Origin: Chryseolinea serpens
Lineage (GTDB): Bacteria; Bacteroidota; Bacteroidia; Cytophagales; Cyclobacteriaceae
Direction: 5' to 3'
DNA length: 64,000 nucleotides
Assembly (NCBI RefSeq): GCF_900129725.1
Contig: NZ_FQWQ01000003.1
Coordinates: forward strand, 62,001-126,000
The first letter of the stretch is position 1. Every line of letters starts with the position of its first letter. Under the pieces are notes generated by a model, which was not told where the DNA came from, made no database searches, and saw only the letters and a list, made by a program, of their open reading frames with translations. Below are positions 1 to 7,319 of the stretch, one piece after another. Position numbers and translations under genes: made by a program.

Positions 1-1
1 C

Positions 2-175
2 CGGTTATTGTTGCTACAGGAAAAAGCAATAACACGCTTTGAAGGCGCTGATCAGATCAAGGAATGGAGCATTGCCGACCATACGCTGACCAAACTCAAT
101 AAATTGAAGAAGATAAATCCGGAGGCTTATTACTATTGGCACAAATCTATTGAGCTAAACTCCAAGTTGTCATAG
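2..175 (+). CDS. 3' end of an unrecognised protein (partial)
   Basis: A frame is open from the left edge of the window and ends at TAG 173-175, giving 57 visible residues. It is lysine- and leucine-rich and looks helical, with an aromatic cluster AYYYWHKS near the end and the C-terminus IELNSKLS. I recognise no family in so short a tail. It lies just outside a degenerate IS-like end on the opposite strand at 214-300, so it may itself be a remnant. The start lies outside the window. Confidence 0.35.
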   Translation, partial: RLLLLQEKAITRFEGADQIKEWSIADHTLTKLNKLKKINPEAYYYWHKSIELNSKLS

Positions 176-213
176 GACCCATGAAGAAGGAGCAATTGTA
201 CGATCGAATATTA

Positions 214-300
214 TTGAGAATCCGAAGAGGTTGACCATCTTTTCCGTTTTGCCCTGACCATCAATTTTCGGATCACGTGACCCCCATTGATTCCTTGCCA
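214..300 (-). repeat. Degenerate IS21-like terminal sequence (copy E)
   Basis: TTGAGAATCCG at 214-224, followed by TTGACCA and TGACCA blocks, matches the layout of the better copies at 1678, 1836, 7196 and 7991 (TGGAGATTCCG, then TTGACCAC, then TGACCAC). It is the most diverged of the five, and its inner boundary is approximate. Its origin as an insertion-sequence end is inferred from the repeated GGTCA blocks; no transposase gene is attached. Confidence 0.4.
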
Positions 301-365
301 AACGGGAAAAGATAAGAGTGCCCCGTTGGCGAGAACATGAATATACTATTTTTTCTTAAAAAGTT

Positions 366-755
366 TCACAAACAGGTGGGTTCGATTTTTTGCAATAAGA
401 CCTTCAGTTCCTGTAGCAGCCGATCATAATTGGACTGCTTTTGCATTGTAAAAGCCTTATAAGCGGAGAACAATTTCAAATCCGAATCACTAAAGTTAGT
501 TGAGTGCATTACAATGGGAATAGTACTTAGGTCGGGATCATCTTTCAGATGAAGCAACAACTCCTTTCCGTTCATACGTGGCATATTGTTATCGAGAAAG
601 ATGACGCTCGGCAATGCGTGCATCTATTCAGGAACCTCAAGGGCCTCAACACCATCACCTGCCACTGTAAATTCAATCATCGGGAATAAGGTTTTCGTGG
701 CTTCTTGGAGAAAATCCACATCATCTTGATCATCATCAACAATGAATATCGTCAT
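366..755 (-). pseudogene. Response regulator receiver protein interrupted by an in-frame stop
   Basis: From ATG at 755 the frame reads MTIFIVDDDQDDVDFL, the acidic pocket of a CheY-like receiver. After 43 codons it meets TAG at 624-626. It then continues in the same frame through IFLDNNMPRMNG, which carries the phospho-acceptor Asp, to a stop at 366. The full length of about 129 codons matches stand-alone receiver proteins of Bacteroidota. Only one nonsense codon separates the halves, so this is either a recent pseudogene or a sequencing error. An internal ATG directly after the stop would give an 85-residue fragment without the acidic pocket. No kinase gene is nearby. Confidence 0.7.
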
Positions 756-975
756 ACCGGTTGGCATCTGGTGGATTTGGTAATTAATGTTCCTGGCGGC
801 TCGGAGTCCTACTAAATCAAAGGTAGACGAAATAAGTTATCGGAGGGAATTAATAAATTTTGAAATAAAAAGGGGCTTTCATCTCGTCTGGACCACTTAC
901 CCCTTCTCGATGCCTGAACGCTGGTTACTAGTACGGTCAGGACGTTATCATGTGAATACCATATTCACCTAAATT

Positions 976-1071
976 CTATCGCCGTCTAAGGCGTTTAATT
1001 ATCTTGATGATGATGAAAATACCAATGACAGACCACCCAGTTATTAATACGACCGTGACAAAAGTTGTCAT
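976..1071 (-). CDS. Tiny membrane protein, 31 residues
   Basis: A short frame starts at ATG 1071-1069 and ends at TAG 976-978. Its product starts MTTFVTVVLITGWSVIG, continues with an isoleucine-rich stretch and ends in a basic tail (KRLRRR): one membrane span with an arginine-rich end. The start overlaps the stop of the upstream 40-codon ORF in an ATGA junction, which suggests translational coupling. No family is recognised. The ORF is so short that chance cannot be excluded, but the shared hydrophobic design and the overlap support it. Confidence 0.35.
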   Translation of the reverse strand: MTTFVTVVLITGWSVIGIFIIIKIIKRLRRR

Positions 1072-1190
1072 CTTCTCCAACGTTGAATAGTTTTCAGAGA
1101 GATAAGATAAACGTAGCAGATCACGCCAACCGACATCATAAGAGCAATAAGACCAATGAGAAGAAAGTTTTTTGTTTTATGATCGACCAT
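1068..1190 (-). CDS. Tiny membrane protein, 40 residues
   Basis: The frame runs from ATG 1190-1188 to TGA 1068-1070. A basic start (MVDHKTKN) leads into one hydrophobic span (FLLIGLIALMMSVGVICYVY) and a cationic end (QRWRR). It overlaps the next tiny membrane ORF by ATGA, in the order 40-mer then 31-mer. No homology is recognised. It could be a toxin-like peptide pair, a small subunit pair, or the remains of a sensor's membrane region next to the response-regulator debris on either side. Confidence 0.35.
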   Translation of the reverse strand: MVDHKTKNFLLIGLIALMMSVGVICYVYLISLKTIQRWRR

Positions 1191-1555
1191 TTTGATTATC
1201 GTTTTTATTTTGATCATCAGAGATTAAAAAGGTCTTTCGCATCGTCTATGCTACTTGACCTTTTTACTTTTGAATCAAAGGGTTAACCCATCCGGATTAA
1301 TCCCTTTTTATTCGATTGCTGTTTGCCACCGGTAGATAGCATAACCGTGGCGAACCGAATATAACAAAAGGAAAAATAATTGCCTGGAATCGGCATAGTA
1401 CAATTGTACTACTGACGGGGGCTCAGTTGTGGAAGATTATCCACAATACGGAAATTGTCAAAGGCCAAAAAAATAGATACCTATGGCAATGGCAACGACG
1501 ACTTTGAAGGCAGTGCAGTGACAGCGCAGGGAAGTATATCCCAAGATAATGTTTG

Positions 1556-1677
1556 TTACAGGACTGATTTGATTTTAAGGGATTGCAAAACTCGCTTGAT
1601 GTTTCCGGTGTAGTCTTCAAATTTTGGAGCTTTTTCAAACGCGTAATCGGCACCATTCGACAATACCCTTTCCATAG
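1556..1677 (-). pseudogene. C-terminal fragment of a receiver domain cut by a repeat
   Basis: The frame encodes NGADYAFEKAPKFEDYTGN and ends IKSVL. This fits the last beta-strand and helix of a CheY-like receiver domain, with GADYAFEK standing for the conserved Lys region. The homology stops where repeat copy A begins at 1678, and upstream codons read into the repeat. The rest of the gene is absent, so it is a remnant. It is a different fragment from the interrupted response regulator at 366-755. Confidence 0.45.
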
Positions 1678-1812
1678 TGGAGATTCCGAGGTGATTGACC
1701 ACTTTTTTTCGCGCGCCTGTGACCACAATATTCCGCGATACCGGACAATTCATTCCGCGAGGAACTGACCATCCTTTGCTTTGATTATCTTGAAGTTATG
1801 TTCCAACACGAG
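1678..1812 (-). repeat. IS21-like terminal sequence, long copy A
   Basis: On the minus strand this runs from TTGGAACATAACTTCAAGAT through blocks of GGTCA and CGCGGAAT to TCTCCA at 1678. It matches copy D (7991-8116) over about 125 bp with scattered differences and lies in the opposite orientation. Repeated GGTCA-type blocks next to a terminal CA are typical of IS21-family ends; the assignment to that family is inference. It truncates a receiver-domain gene at its outer edge. Confidence 0.6.
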
Positions 1813-1835
1813 TGACCCTAGGCTTACTTAACTTA

Positions 1836-1886
1836 TGGTGGTCACACCCTCGCGAAAAAAAGTGGTCAATGGGGTCGGAATCTCCA
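1836..1886 (+). repeat. IS21-like terminal sequence, short copy B
   Basis: About 50 bp with the pattern GTGGTCAC, CGCGAAAAAAAGTGGTCAAT, GGTCGGAATCTCCA, ending at 1886. It corresponds to the outer part of copies A and D. The glycosylase-like frame begins immediately after it, so this end appears to have removed the 5' end of that gene. Confidence 0.6.
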
Positions 1887-1887
1887 G

Positions 1888-2628
1888 TCAAGCACATCGG
1901 TTATACCCTGGGGCTGTCCAATCCCTTCTTTTGGTAACATATATGAATCTAGCGTAGCGACAGTCGGATTAAATCCAAGTAATCGCGAATTTGTAGATAT
2001 CACTGGAGGCGAAATTGATGGACCCTTGAGAAGATTTCAAACCTTAAGATCATTAAAACTTTCTAAATGGTCTGATCTCGATGATAACCATGAGAGATTG
2101 GTTTTAGACTCCTGCTTGAATTATTTCAAAAGAAACCCATATGATGCTTGGTTCAAAAAACTTGACTATATAATTTCAGGCGCAAACTACTCCTATTATT
2201 TTCCATTAGGAAATGCCTGTCACTTGGACCTCATTCCTTTCGCCACTGCCAGAAAGTGGTCCGATTTGGAAACGAAAGAAAAGCTTCTTTTACTTGAACT
2301 ATCTGGAGATACGCTTGGTGTACTTCTTAAAGCTTCTAAAGTGAATCTTCTTGTGTTAAATGGGATCACAGTAGTTCAGAGTTTTTTGAAAGTTTCAAAT
2401 TGCGAACTAGAGAAAAGAAAAATTCCTAATTGGACATTGCCTAGAATAGTTGGCGATGGAGTAGCTGGCTATTCATACAAAGGGACGGTTTCAAAAATTG
2501 GAAATATTCGACTGCCACGAATAGTAACAGTGTTGGGATACAACCATAATCTACAAAGTAGTTATGGAGTGACTTCAGATATTCTAAAATCGATCAGAGA
2601 ATGGATTTCAAATAACTGCGCGACATGA
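1888..2628 (+). pseudogene. 5'-truncated uracil-DNA-glycosylase-fold-like protein
   Basis: The frame is open from 1822 to TGA 2626-2628, but coding character starts at about 1888, right after repeat copy B. Recognisable blocks are CPIPSFGN, ATVGLNPSNREF, RRFQTLRSL, ACHLDLIPFATARKW, LLVLNG and GYNHNLQSSYG. GLNPS and the late NHNLQSS block sit where UDG-superfamily motifs lie, so a UDG-like fold is my inference. No ATG, GTG or TTG precedes TTG 2026, and starting there would remove GLNPS. The original start therefore seems lost to the repeat; a 200-residue product from 2026 is possible but would probably not work. The stop overlaps the next gene by ATGA, which marks an operon. Confidence 0.6.
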
Positions 2629-3560
2629 GACCTGGTGACTTAGCGTTAGCAAAAGAATTGGGACGAAAACTTCGGAAGTTTTCAAAGAAAGTAAGCCTTC
2701 CCGGAATTCTTGATGACGAGAATTTAGTTTGCCTTATTGAGCAAATCGTTGATAGTATAAGAAGAATAAAATACATTAAACTCATCAGCGGCTTTGAAAT
2801 TAGCACCATAAATATTGACACGAATTCCAATTTGTTTGATCCAATTAAGGGGGCCATTTATCATTTTAACAGCGGCAATTTTGACGAGGCGTGCTGGTTA
2901 ATCTTTCTTGCTATACACTTCGGAAAAAACAAGAGAACTGGATGGACTTTAGCGAGGTTAGTATACGCTGGTGGAAAGAAACGTCCGTATTGGACATGGA
3001 AAAAAATTACAAAGAACACTAATGAATTTTTGATTTGGTTAAACAGCAATGCACCAGCGTTAAAAGAAAATGGAAGTTTTGGAAACCATAGGAAATATGA
3101 GAGCTGCAACGCTTATAAAGGTAGAGGGACTGGATCGGCGATAATTAGTTACATAGAATGGGTCGGCCCAGACTTAAACCATAATGCAAAATTTGAAAAG
3201 TTTTATTTGGTAGCCCCAAACGATCCGAGGGGAGTTTTCGATCAATTGTTCAATTCATTGTCTCAGGTTATAACCTTTGGACGTACTGCGAAGTTTGATT
3301 ACTTAACCATGTTGGGTAAGTTAGGATTTATCAAGTGTGTGCCGGGGAGAGCATATTTACAAGATGCCACCGGTCCACTAAGGGGTGCACGTTTACTTTT
3401 TGGTGGCAGCACCGATGCCCCGATTGGCGCCGATGAACTAGAAATGCTAATCAGTGACTTGGAAAAGGATCTAGATTTATTTTACGGCATGCAAGTAATT
3501 GAAGATTCTTTGTGTAACTGGCAGAAAAAGCCAGATCTGTTTGAGCATTTCAGCGGCTAA
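2625..3560 (+). CDS. Protein resembling alpha-glutamyl/putrescinyl thymine pyrophosphorylase clade 3
   Basis: A 311-residue protein starting at ATG 2625 in an ATGA overlap with the glycosylase-like gene. Conserved-looking blocks are RTGWTLARLVYAGG, YWTWKKI, FGNHRKYES, FGRTAKFDYLTMLGKLGF, YLQDATGPLRGARLLFGG and MQVIEDSLCNWQK. From memory, these match the family named alpha-glutamyl/putrescinyl thymine pyrophosphorylase clade 3, predicted from studies of hypermodified phage DNA bases and related to helix-hairpin-helix glycosylases. The biochemical role of the bacterial members is not established. The gene looks intact although its partner is truncated. Its stop overlaps that of the convergent higA-like gene. 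Confidence 0.6.
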   Translation: MRPGDLALAKELGRKLRKFSKKVSLPGILDDENLVCLIEQIVDSIRRIKYIKLISGFEISTINIDTNSNLFDPIKGAIYHFNSGNFDEACWLIFLAIHFGKNKRTGWTLARLVYAGGKKRPYWTWKKITKNTNEFLIWLNSNAPALKENGSFGNHRKYESCNAYKGRGTGSAIISYIEWVGPDLNHNAKFEKFYLVAPNDPRGVFDQLFNSLSQVITFGRTAKFDYLTMLGKLGFIKCVPGRAYLQDATGPLRGARLLFGGSTDAPIGADELEMLISDLEKDLDLFYGMQVIEDSLCNWQKKPDLFEHFSG

Positions 3561-4651
3561 TTGTCGCTAAGCGAAGTAATTTCTTCCTTATCGAAGCGCC
3601 TCTTTAGACTGTTCATGTAGCTGGGTTTGAAATGACCATGATGCTGCAATTGACCAACAACAATCCCCGGCGAGACTCCTGCCTGCATAGCAAAACGAAT
3701 AATGTCTTTATGATTCCCTCGAATTTTGAAAAGCTGGGTATGTAACGTATGGGGAATAAGGACTTCGCCCGCAAATGAGTTTGCCTCCACTTCCTTCTGA
3801 TCCTTAACGTCTCCTGCATCTTCATCAATAAAAACCTCCCGTTGTTCATGAAGCACTAAATGCCCAGCCTCATGGAAAAATGTAAACCAAAATTGATCGT
3901 CGGAAAGATATCTAAAGCTCAGCAGAATTAGAGCTTTTTCTTCGTTTATGAATTTGGTCGCTCCACTCGCACGACATCCCGAAGGAGTTGGAAGAATCAC
4001 AACCGAGACGCCACTTTCCGCACAGATATTTTTAAGATTCGGAATAAAATCTTTTGGGTCCTTCTTTCTGGTTAAGGCTTTAATGTTATCCAGTGAATCT
4101 ATAAAAGACTGTTTGTTCCACTTCGTGTTTGTGCTTGCCGAACTTTTTATCTCCCCTTGTCTTAGCCAAGTGGCAACCGCACTTTTTGACGAGCTATATG
4201 CTTGAGAGGCGCGAAATGAATACTCGCCAACAAGAGCATTATATTTTTCATTCCACGCTTCAATATCCGGCACTTGAAAAAATCTCAAACAAGTCTCCAA
4301 TAGATTATTTGTCCGCGGGATCCATCCGTATTGGATCATATCATTTATTGGGAGATCCTTCAACCACGCCTTCTCAACATCTATTCTCGATAAGTCTTTA
4401 CGGAATTGATTTTCCCGGTTTATCCAGAAAGCCGCGCTTGCGCCAAGTGCTTTTTCCAATTTTTTGGCAATGCCAGTGTCTATCGATATGCTGCCTGAAA
4501 TAATATCGCTAGCTATATCTTTTGAACATCCAATACGTTCGGCGAAAGAATTAATTGACCATCGCCTTTCCTTTAACACGTCTGCGATTGTATCCCCAGG
4601 TTTCGATGCCCAGTTAGGCTGGAAATTATTCATTCGTTCCATTCTTTTCAT
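3557..4651 (-). CDS. higA: HigA-type antitoxin with XRE HTH and ImmA/IrrE metallopeptidase domain
   Basis: A 364-residue protein. Residues 20-75 form a HigA/VapI-like helix-turn-helix (DTIADVLKERRWSINSFAERI, then SGSISIDTGIAKKLEKALG). The C-terminal part carries the zinc-peptidase motif HEAGH at about 260-264, followed by EVEANSFAGEVLIP with the expected third ligand. In such fusions the HTH represses the operon and the peptidase domain is thought to act in regulated turnover. The start overlaps the 3' end of the higB-like gene by 26 bp, in toxin-first HigBA order. Further starts exist at residues 4 and 7. The 3' end overlaps the convergent gene by 4 bp. Confidence 0.8.
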   Translation of the reverse strand: MKRMERMNNFQPNWASKPGDTIADVLKERRWSINSFAERIGCSKDIASDIISGSISIDTGIAKKLEKALGASAAFWINRENQFRKDLSRIDVEKAWLKDLPINDMIQYGWIPRTNNLLETCLRFFQVPDIEAWNEKYNALVGEYSFRASQAYSSSKSAVATWLRQGEIKSSASTNTKWNKQSFIDSLDNIKALTRKKDPKDFIPNLKNICAESGVSVVILPTPSGCRASGATKFINEEKALILLSFRYLSDDQFWFTFFHEAGHLVLHEQREVFIDEDAGDVKDQKEVEANSFAGEVLIPHTLHTQLFKIRGNHKDIIRFAMQAGVSPGIVVGQLQHHGHFKPSYMNSLKRRFDKEEITSLSDN

Positions 4652-4970
4652 GTATACTAAGAATTTTTATACGCCTGATCCGGGTCCAGTCAAGCAAATC
4701 CTCAATCATTGGCGGGTTCGGGTGAGCATTGCCAAAGAAAAGCTCATGATCACGGCCCAAGTTGATTTTATAAACAACTTCGCCCGTGGAGTCCGGAAAA
4801 GGGGTGGGGTTTCCAACTAATAAGTCGGATATAGTAGTAGCAGCTACTAACTCCGCAAGCCTTGTTTGCAAAATAGATGCTACCTGCATCCCAAGCTTCT
4901 GTTTGGCTTCAAGTTCATTTTCACAGATAGCACGAAGTTCTAAACTGTCCCAAGACAAGACCAAACCCAA
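4626..4970 (-). CDS. higB: HigB-type toxin (RelE/ParE superfamily)
   Basis: A 114-residue protein with the HigB/killer layout: a helical N-terminus (LELRAICENELEAKQKLG), then RLAELVAATTISDLLVGNPT, YKINLGRDHELFFGNAHPNP and the final strand IRRIKILSI. Members act as ribosome-dependent mRNA endonucleases, neutralised by the downstream HigA antitoxin. The only usable starts are TTG codons; TTG 4970 gives the family's usual length, and an in-frame stop lies at 4983-4985. A palindrome at 4982-4996 just upstream is a plausible operator. Catalytic residues were not assigned. Confidence 0.75.
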   Translation of the reverse strand: MGLVLSWDSLELRAICENELEAKQKLGMQVASILQTRLAELVAATTISDLLVGNPTPFPDSTGEVVYKINLGRDHELFFGNAHPNPPMIEDLLDWTRIRRIKILSIHEKNGTNE

Positions 4971-5345
4971 GCGTAGTTTAAGTTATTTCGAATAACGAGA
5001 ATACACATCAGGCTTAAGGTCAATAAAAATCAAAAGTATTAGATTAATACAAACTTTTGAAAAATTTAGAACATTAAATTCCGGAAAAATCGACAATGGA
5101 CTTTGTCGTTCTAAAATCCTGATTAATAGCTCTCTATAAATCTAAATAATTTCAATGTAGATTCCAAATTGCGGAAAGGTTGCTCTATTTAATTTGCGTT
5201 GCCAAAAATCAAAATTGCAATTGATCATACATCCAAAATTCACATCCGGCTGATCATTAAATTCCTTAATCCATTCATTGGTAAAATACGATAGGTTTTT
5301 TTCCTTCTAGTGCTAAGAGCTCCTTTCAAAGAAGTGCAAGGCCAA
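4971..5345. other. Intergenic region between higBA and the OLD-like gene
   Basis: This is very AT-rich, with no supported ORF. It should hold the higBA promoter and the 3' untranslated region of the leftward OLD-like gene. The clearest structure is the palindrome at 4982-4996. No clean terminator was found. Confidence 0.5.
4982..4996. promoter_or_regulatory. Candidate HigA operator
   Basis: GTTATTTCGAATAAC is a perfect inverted repeat (6-bp arms, 3-bp centre) 12 bp upstream of the higB start. An autoregulatory operator is expected here for an HTH antitoxin. Binding is inferred. Confidence 0.45.
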
Positions 5346-6875
5346 TTAGCCTGTCGCCTGAACAGCGCCAGGTTCTGCGGGAGCGGCCCCCGCGGCAAAT
5401 CCAATCGCTTCCAACAATGGAATGTCAAGGTAGCTCACGATTGAAGTCTCTTCGGTATATTGAGCCAATGGGCTGGCAACACCCGCAATTGTCTGCCCCA
5501 CGACTACCTCCCAAGGCTTGCTGCAACCTAAGATCGCACAAATCATAGTGCGTGCATCTTTTATCTTGACATGCCTGCTACGATCCGGGGAAGCAATAAT
5601 TTCGGCAATTAAGGGCCTTTTATTATTGTTCGCATTTTCCGCCAAATCGCACCAGACACCTGCTTTGTTTCTGAAGTCAGCCCAATTGGAATCCATTGTT
5701 GCAAGGCACTCGTCTGTTAACAGCACGTTTTCCATTGCATAACACTGAAGCCGAAACCTCTTTATGCATTTGACCGGTTCTAGATCTTCTTGCTTTCCGT
5801 CACCATCTCGCAACGAATATCCGATAGGATTGTCATACATCGATTCCAGGACATCACCGCAGAACTGCTCCAATTCATTCATTTCGTCAACTGAAACGGC
5901 AATACACGGAAATACTTTGATTTTTCCTTGAGAGCTTCGTGCCGCCTGCTGAAGGACACGGGCATCATCCTCGCCTTCAATAATCAGAATTGGTTCATGC
6001 GCAATAATTTGCGACAATGGATGTGCGAAAAAGCTTGAGGTTTTTCGAACCAGATCACTGATCTCTTTTGCAACGACTATATTCCTGCCAAACTCCTTTA
6101 CAGCGATCTTGACATTTTTAGATAGGGCTAGGCCCGCTATCAGCGCCGTACTATGTGTTGCAATAATAACCTTGCAGCGGTCCTTCTTCTCTTGAGGAAG
6201 TCCATCAATTTCTCTGGTAATAAATCGGCCAAGTTTTGCCTGCATATCGGGGTGGAGATGCACATCCGGCTCATCAATTAGAAGTACGTGAACCTTTTGA
6301 TTTGTGACCATAGACAGAAAGTACAATATCTCGGTAGCCAAAGTAATTGACTCAGATTCCCCACTACTCAAGTCGCCGGGCAGTACCTCTGTTCCCTCAT
6401 AGGTTTCGAATTTGAACGATCCTTTAGTTGGCTCCCTTTGTATGCGTACATTGCTTAGTAGTTCATTTATCTTGTCTAAATATTCTGTATCGAAAGTTTG
6501 ATCAAGTATGCTCCGAATTGAGGGGTCTCGCTCCATACTTCTGAGCCAGGAGATCTCAAGATTTTTCAAATATGTGGCTGATATTTTTCGGAAATTCTCC
6601 GACTGGTTCGAGTTGCGCGTGTTGAAAGCCCATTCAACTTGAGTGTTTACAGCCTGCTCGACGGTGGAATCCTGGCTGAAAACACCCGCTCGTTCGGGAG
6701 AGATGTAAACCACTCGGTAATTGTCGTCATTACGGATATCCTCACTGATCGCCCTCAGGAACCTGCTCTTTCCTGTGCCGTTTCGTCCAATTATGATACT
6801 TATCACGCTCGAATCCTTTATTTCGGCGTGCGTGGTCTTAAAGTCAGGCATAACGTGGTTATGAGGTGACCTCAC
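5346..6875 (-). CDS. OLD-like ABC ATPase with TOPRIM domain
   Basis: A 509-residue protein with Walker A GRNGTGKS (30-37), ABC signature LSSGES (169-174), Walker B LLIDEPDVHLHPD (198-210) and the H-loop ATHS (His 241). A TOPRIM-like domain follows, with IIEGEDDARVL (Glu 300) and the acidic cluster LRDGDG (357-359). This is the layout of OLD-family nucleases and related ATPases of phage-defence systems, where ATPase control gates TOPRIM DNA cleavage. No UvrD-type helicase (GajB) or other partner is adjacent, so it would act as a single-gene system. The last ~15 residues are Ala/Pro/Gly-rich. ATG 6875 is used; a second Met at residue 9 is an alternative. Confidence 0.75.
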   Translation of the reverse strand: MRSPHNHVMPDFKTTHAEIKDSSVISIIIGRNGTGKSRFLRAISEDIRNDDNYRVVYISPERAGVFSQDSTVEQAVNTQVEWAFNTRNSNQSENFRKISATYLKNLEISWLRSMERDPSIRSILDQTFDTEYLDKINELLSNVRIQREPTKGSFKFETYEGTEVLPGDLSSGESESITLATEILYFLSMVTNQKVHVLLIDEPDVHLHPDMQAKLGRFITREIDGLPQEKKDRCKVIIATHSTALIAGLALSKNVKIAVKEFGRNIVVAKEISDLVRKTSSFFAHPLSQIIAHEPILIIEGEDDARVLQQAARSSQGKIKVFPCIAVSVDEMNELEQFCGDVLESMYDNPIGYSLRDGDGKQEDLEPVKCIKRFRLQCYAMENVLLTDECLATMDSNWADFRNKAGVWCDLAENANNNKRPLIAEIIASPDRSRHVKIKDARTMICAILGCSKPWEVVVGQTIAGVASPLAQYTEETSIVSYLDIPLLEAIGFAAGAAPAEPGAVQATG

Positions 6876-6916
6876 AATTTACAGCAAATGCTCCGAGATC
6901 CGTATAGTTTTAATGG

Positions 6917-6949
6917 AAAAAAAAGGAGGAACCTTTGAATGGTTCCGCC
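6917..6949 (-). terminator. Rho-independent terminator on the minus strand
   Basis: Read leftward, GGCGGAACC, a 7-base loop and GGTTCCTCC are followed by eight Ts. It points away from a leftward gene that no longer exists to its right, which suggests that gene was lost. Confidence 0.6.
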
Positions 6950-7195
6950 GAGATTACTAGAAGTATTCTAATGTATGAAGCCCTGTCGAATTGGGCGGTG
7001 CAACTCTCCCTGCAGCATTGAACACCTCATTTCGTGCCCTCAGTACGTGCGTGGCGTAGTACGCAGCCCGTTAAAAAAGGCCATATTTAGTCCAGCCCAT
7101 AGCATCAACGTCGGTTCCAATCGACTCCATAAGACTCCAGAGATGGTTTTGCTTCATCGTGCTGAGCGTAGCATTTAGCCCTTTATGATGTCTTG

Positions 7196-7244
7196 AGTGG
7201 TCATGCCTTGGCGGAGTGAAGTGGTCAATGGTCGGAATCTCCAC
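7196..7244 (+). repeat. IS21-like terminal sequence, short copy C
   Basis: GTGGTCAT, then GAAGTGGTCAATGGTCGGAA and TCTCCA follow the same order as copy B, in the same orientation and length. No transposase is attached. Confidence 0.55.
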
Positions 7245-7319
7245 GTTACTAAACTTAATAGATTGGAATGGAGTTATTGAAGTAAGAATGAAGTATTTTT
7301 GAGAGAGTTTTCTGCTCAA

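Larger units (their letters stand above)
6876..7319. other. Degenerate intergenic stretch
   Basis: No supported gene. The stretch contains a leftward terminator-like hairpin at 6917-6949 and repeat copy C at 7196-7244. A minus-strand frame covering 7071-7403 runs straight through the repeat and has no recognisable domain, so it is treated as chance or debris. Confidence 0.45.

Noticed and set aside
787-1286. Plus-strand frames of 60-75 codons in the left accessory DNA
   Set aside because: Composition is not protein-like, no motif is visible, and they lie opposite the better-supported tiny membrane ORFs or in debris.
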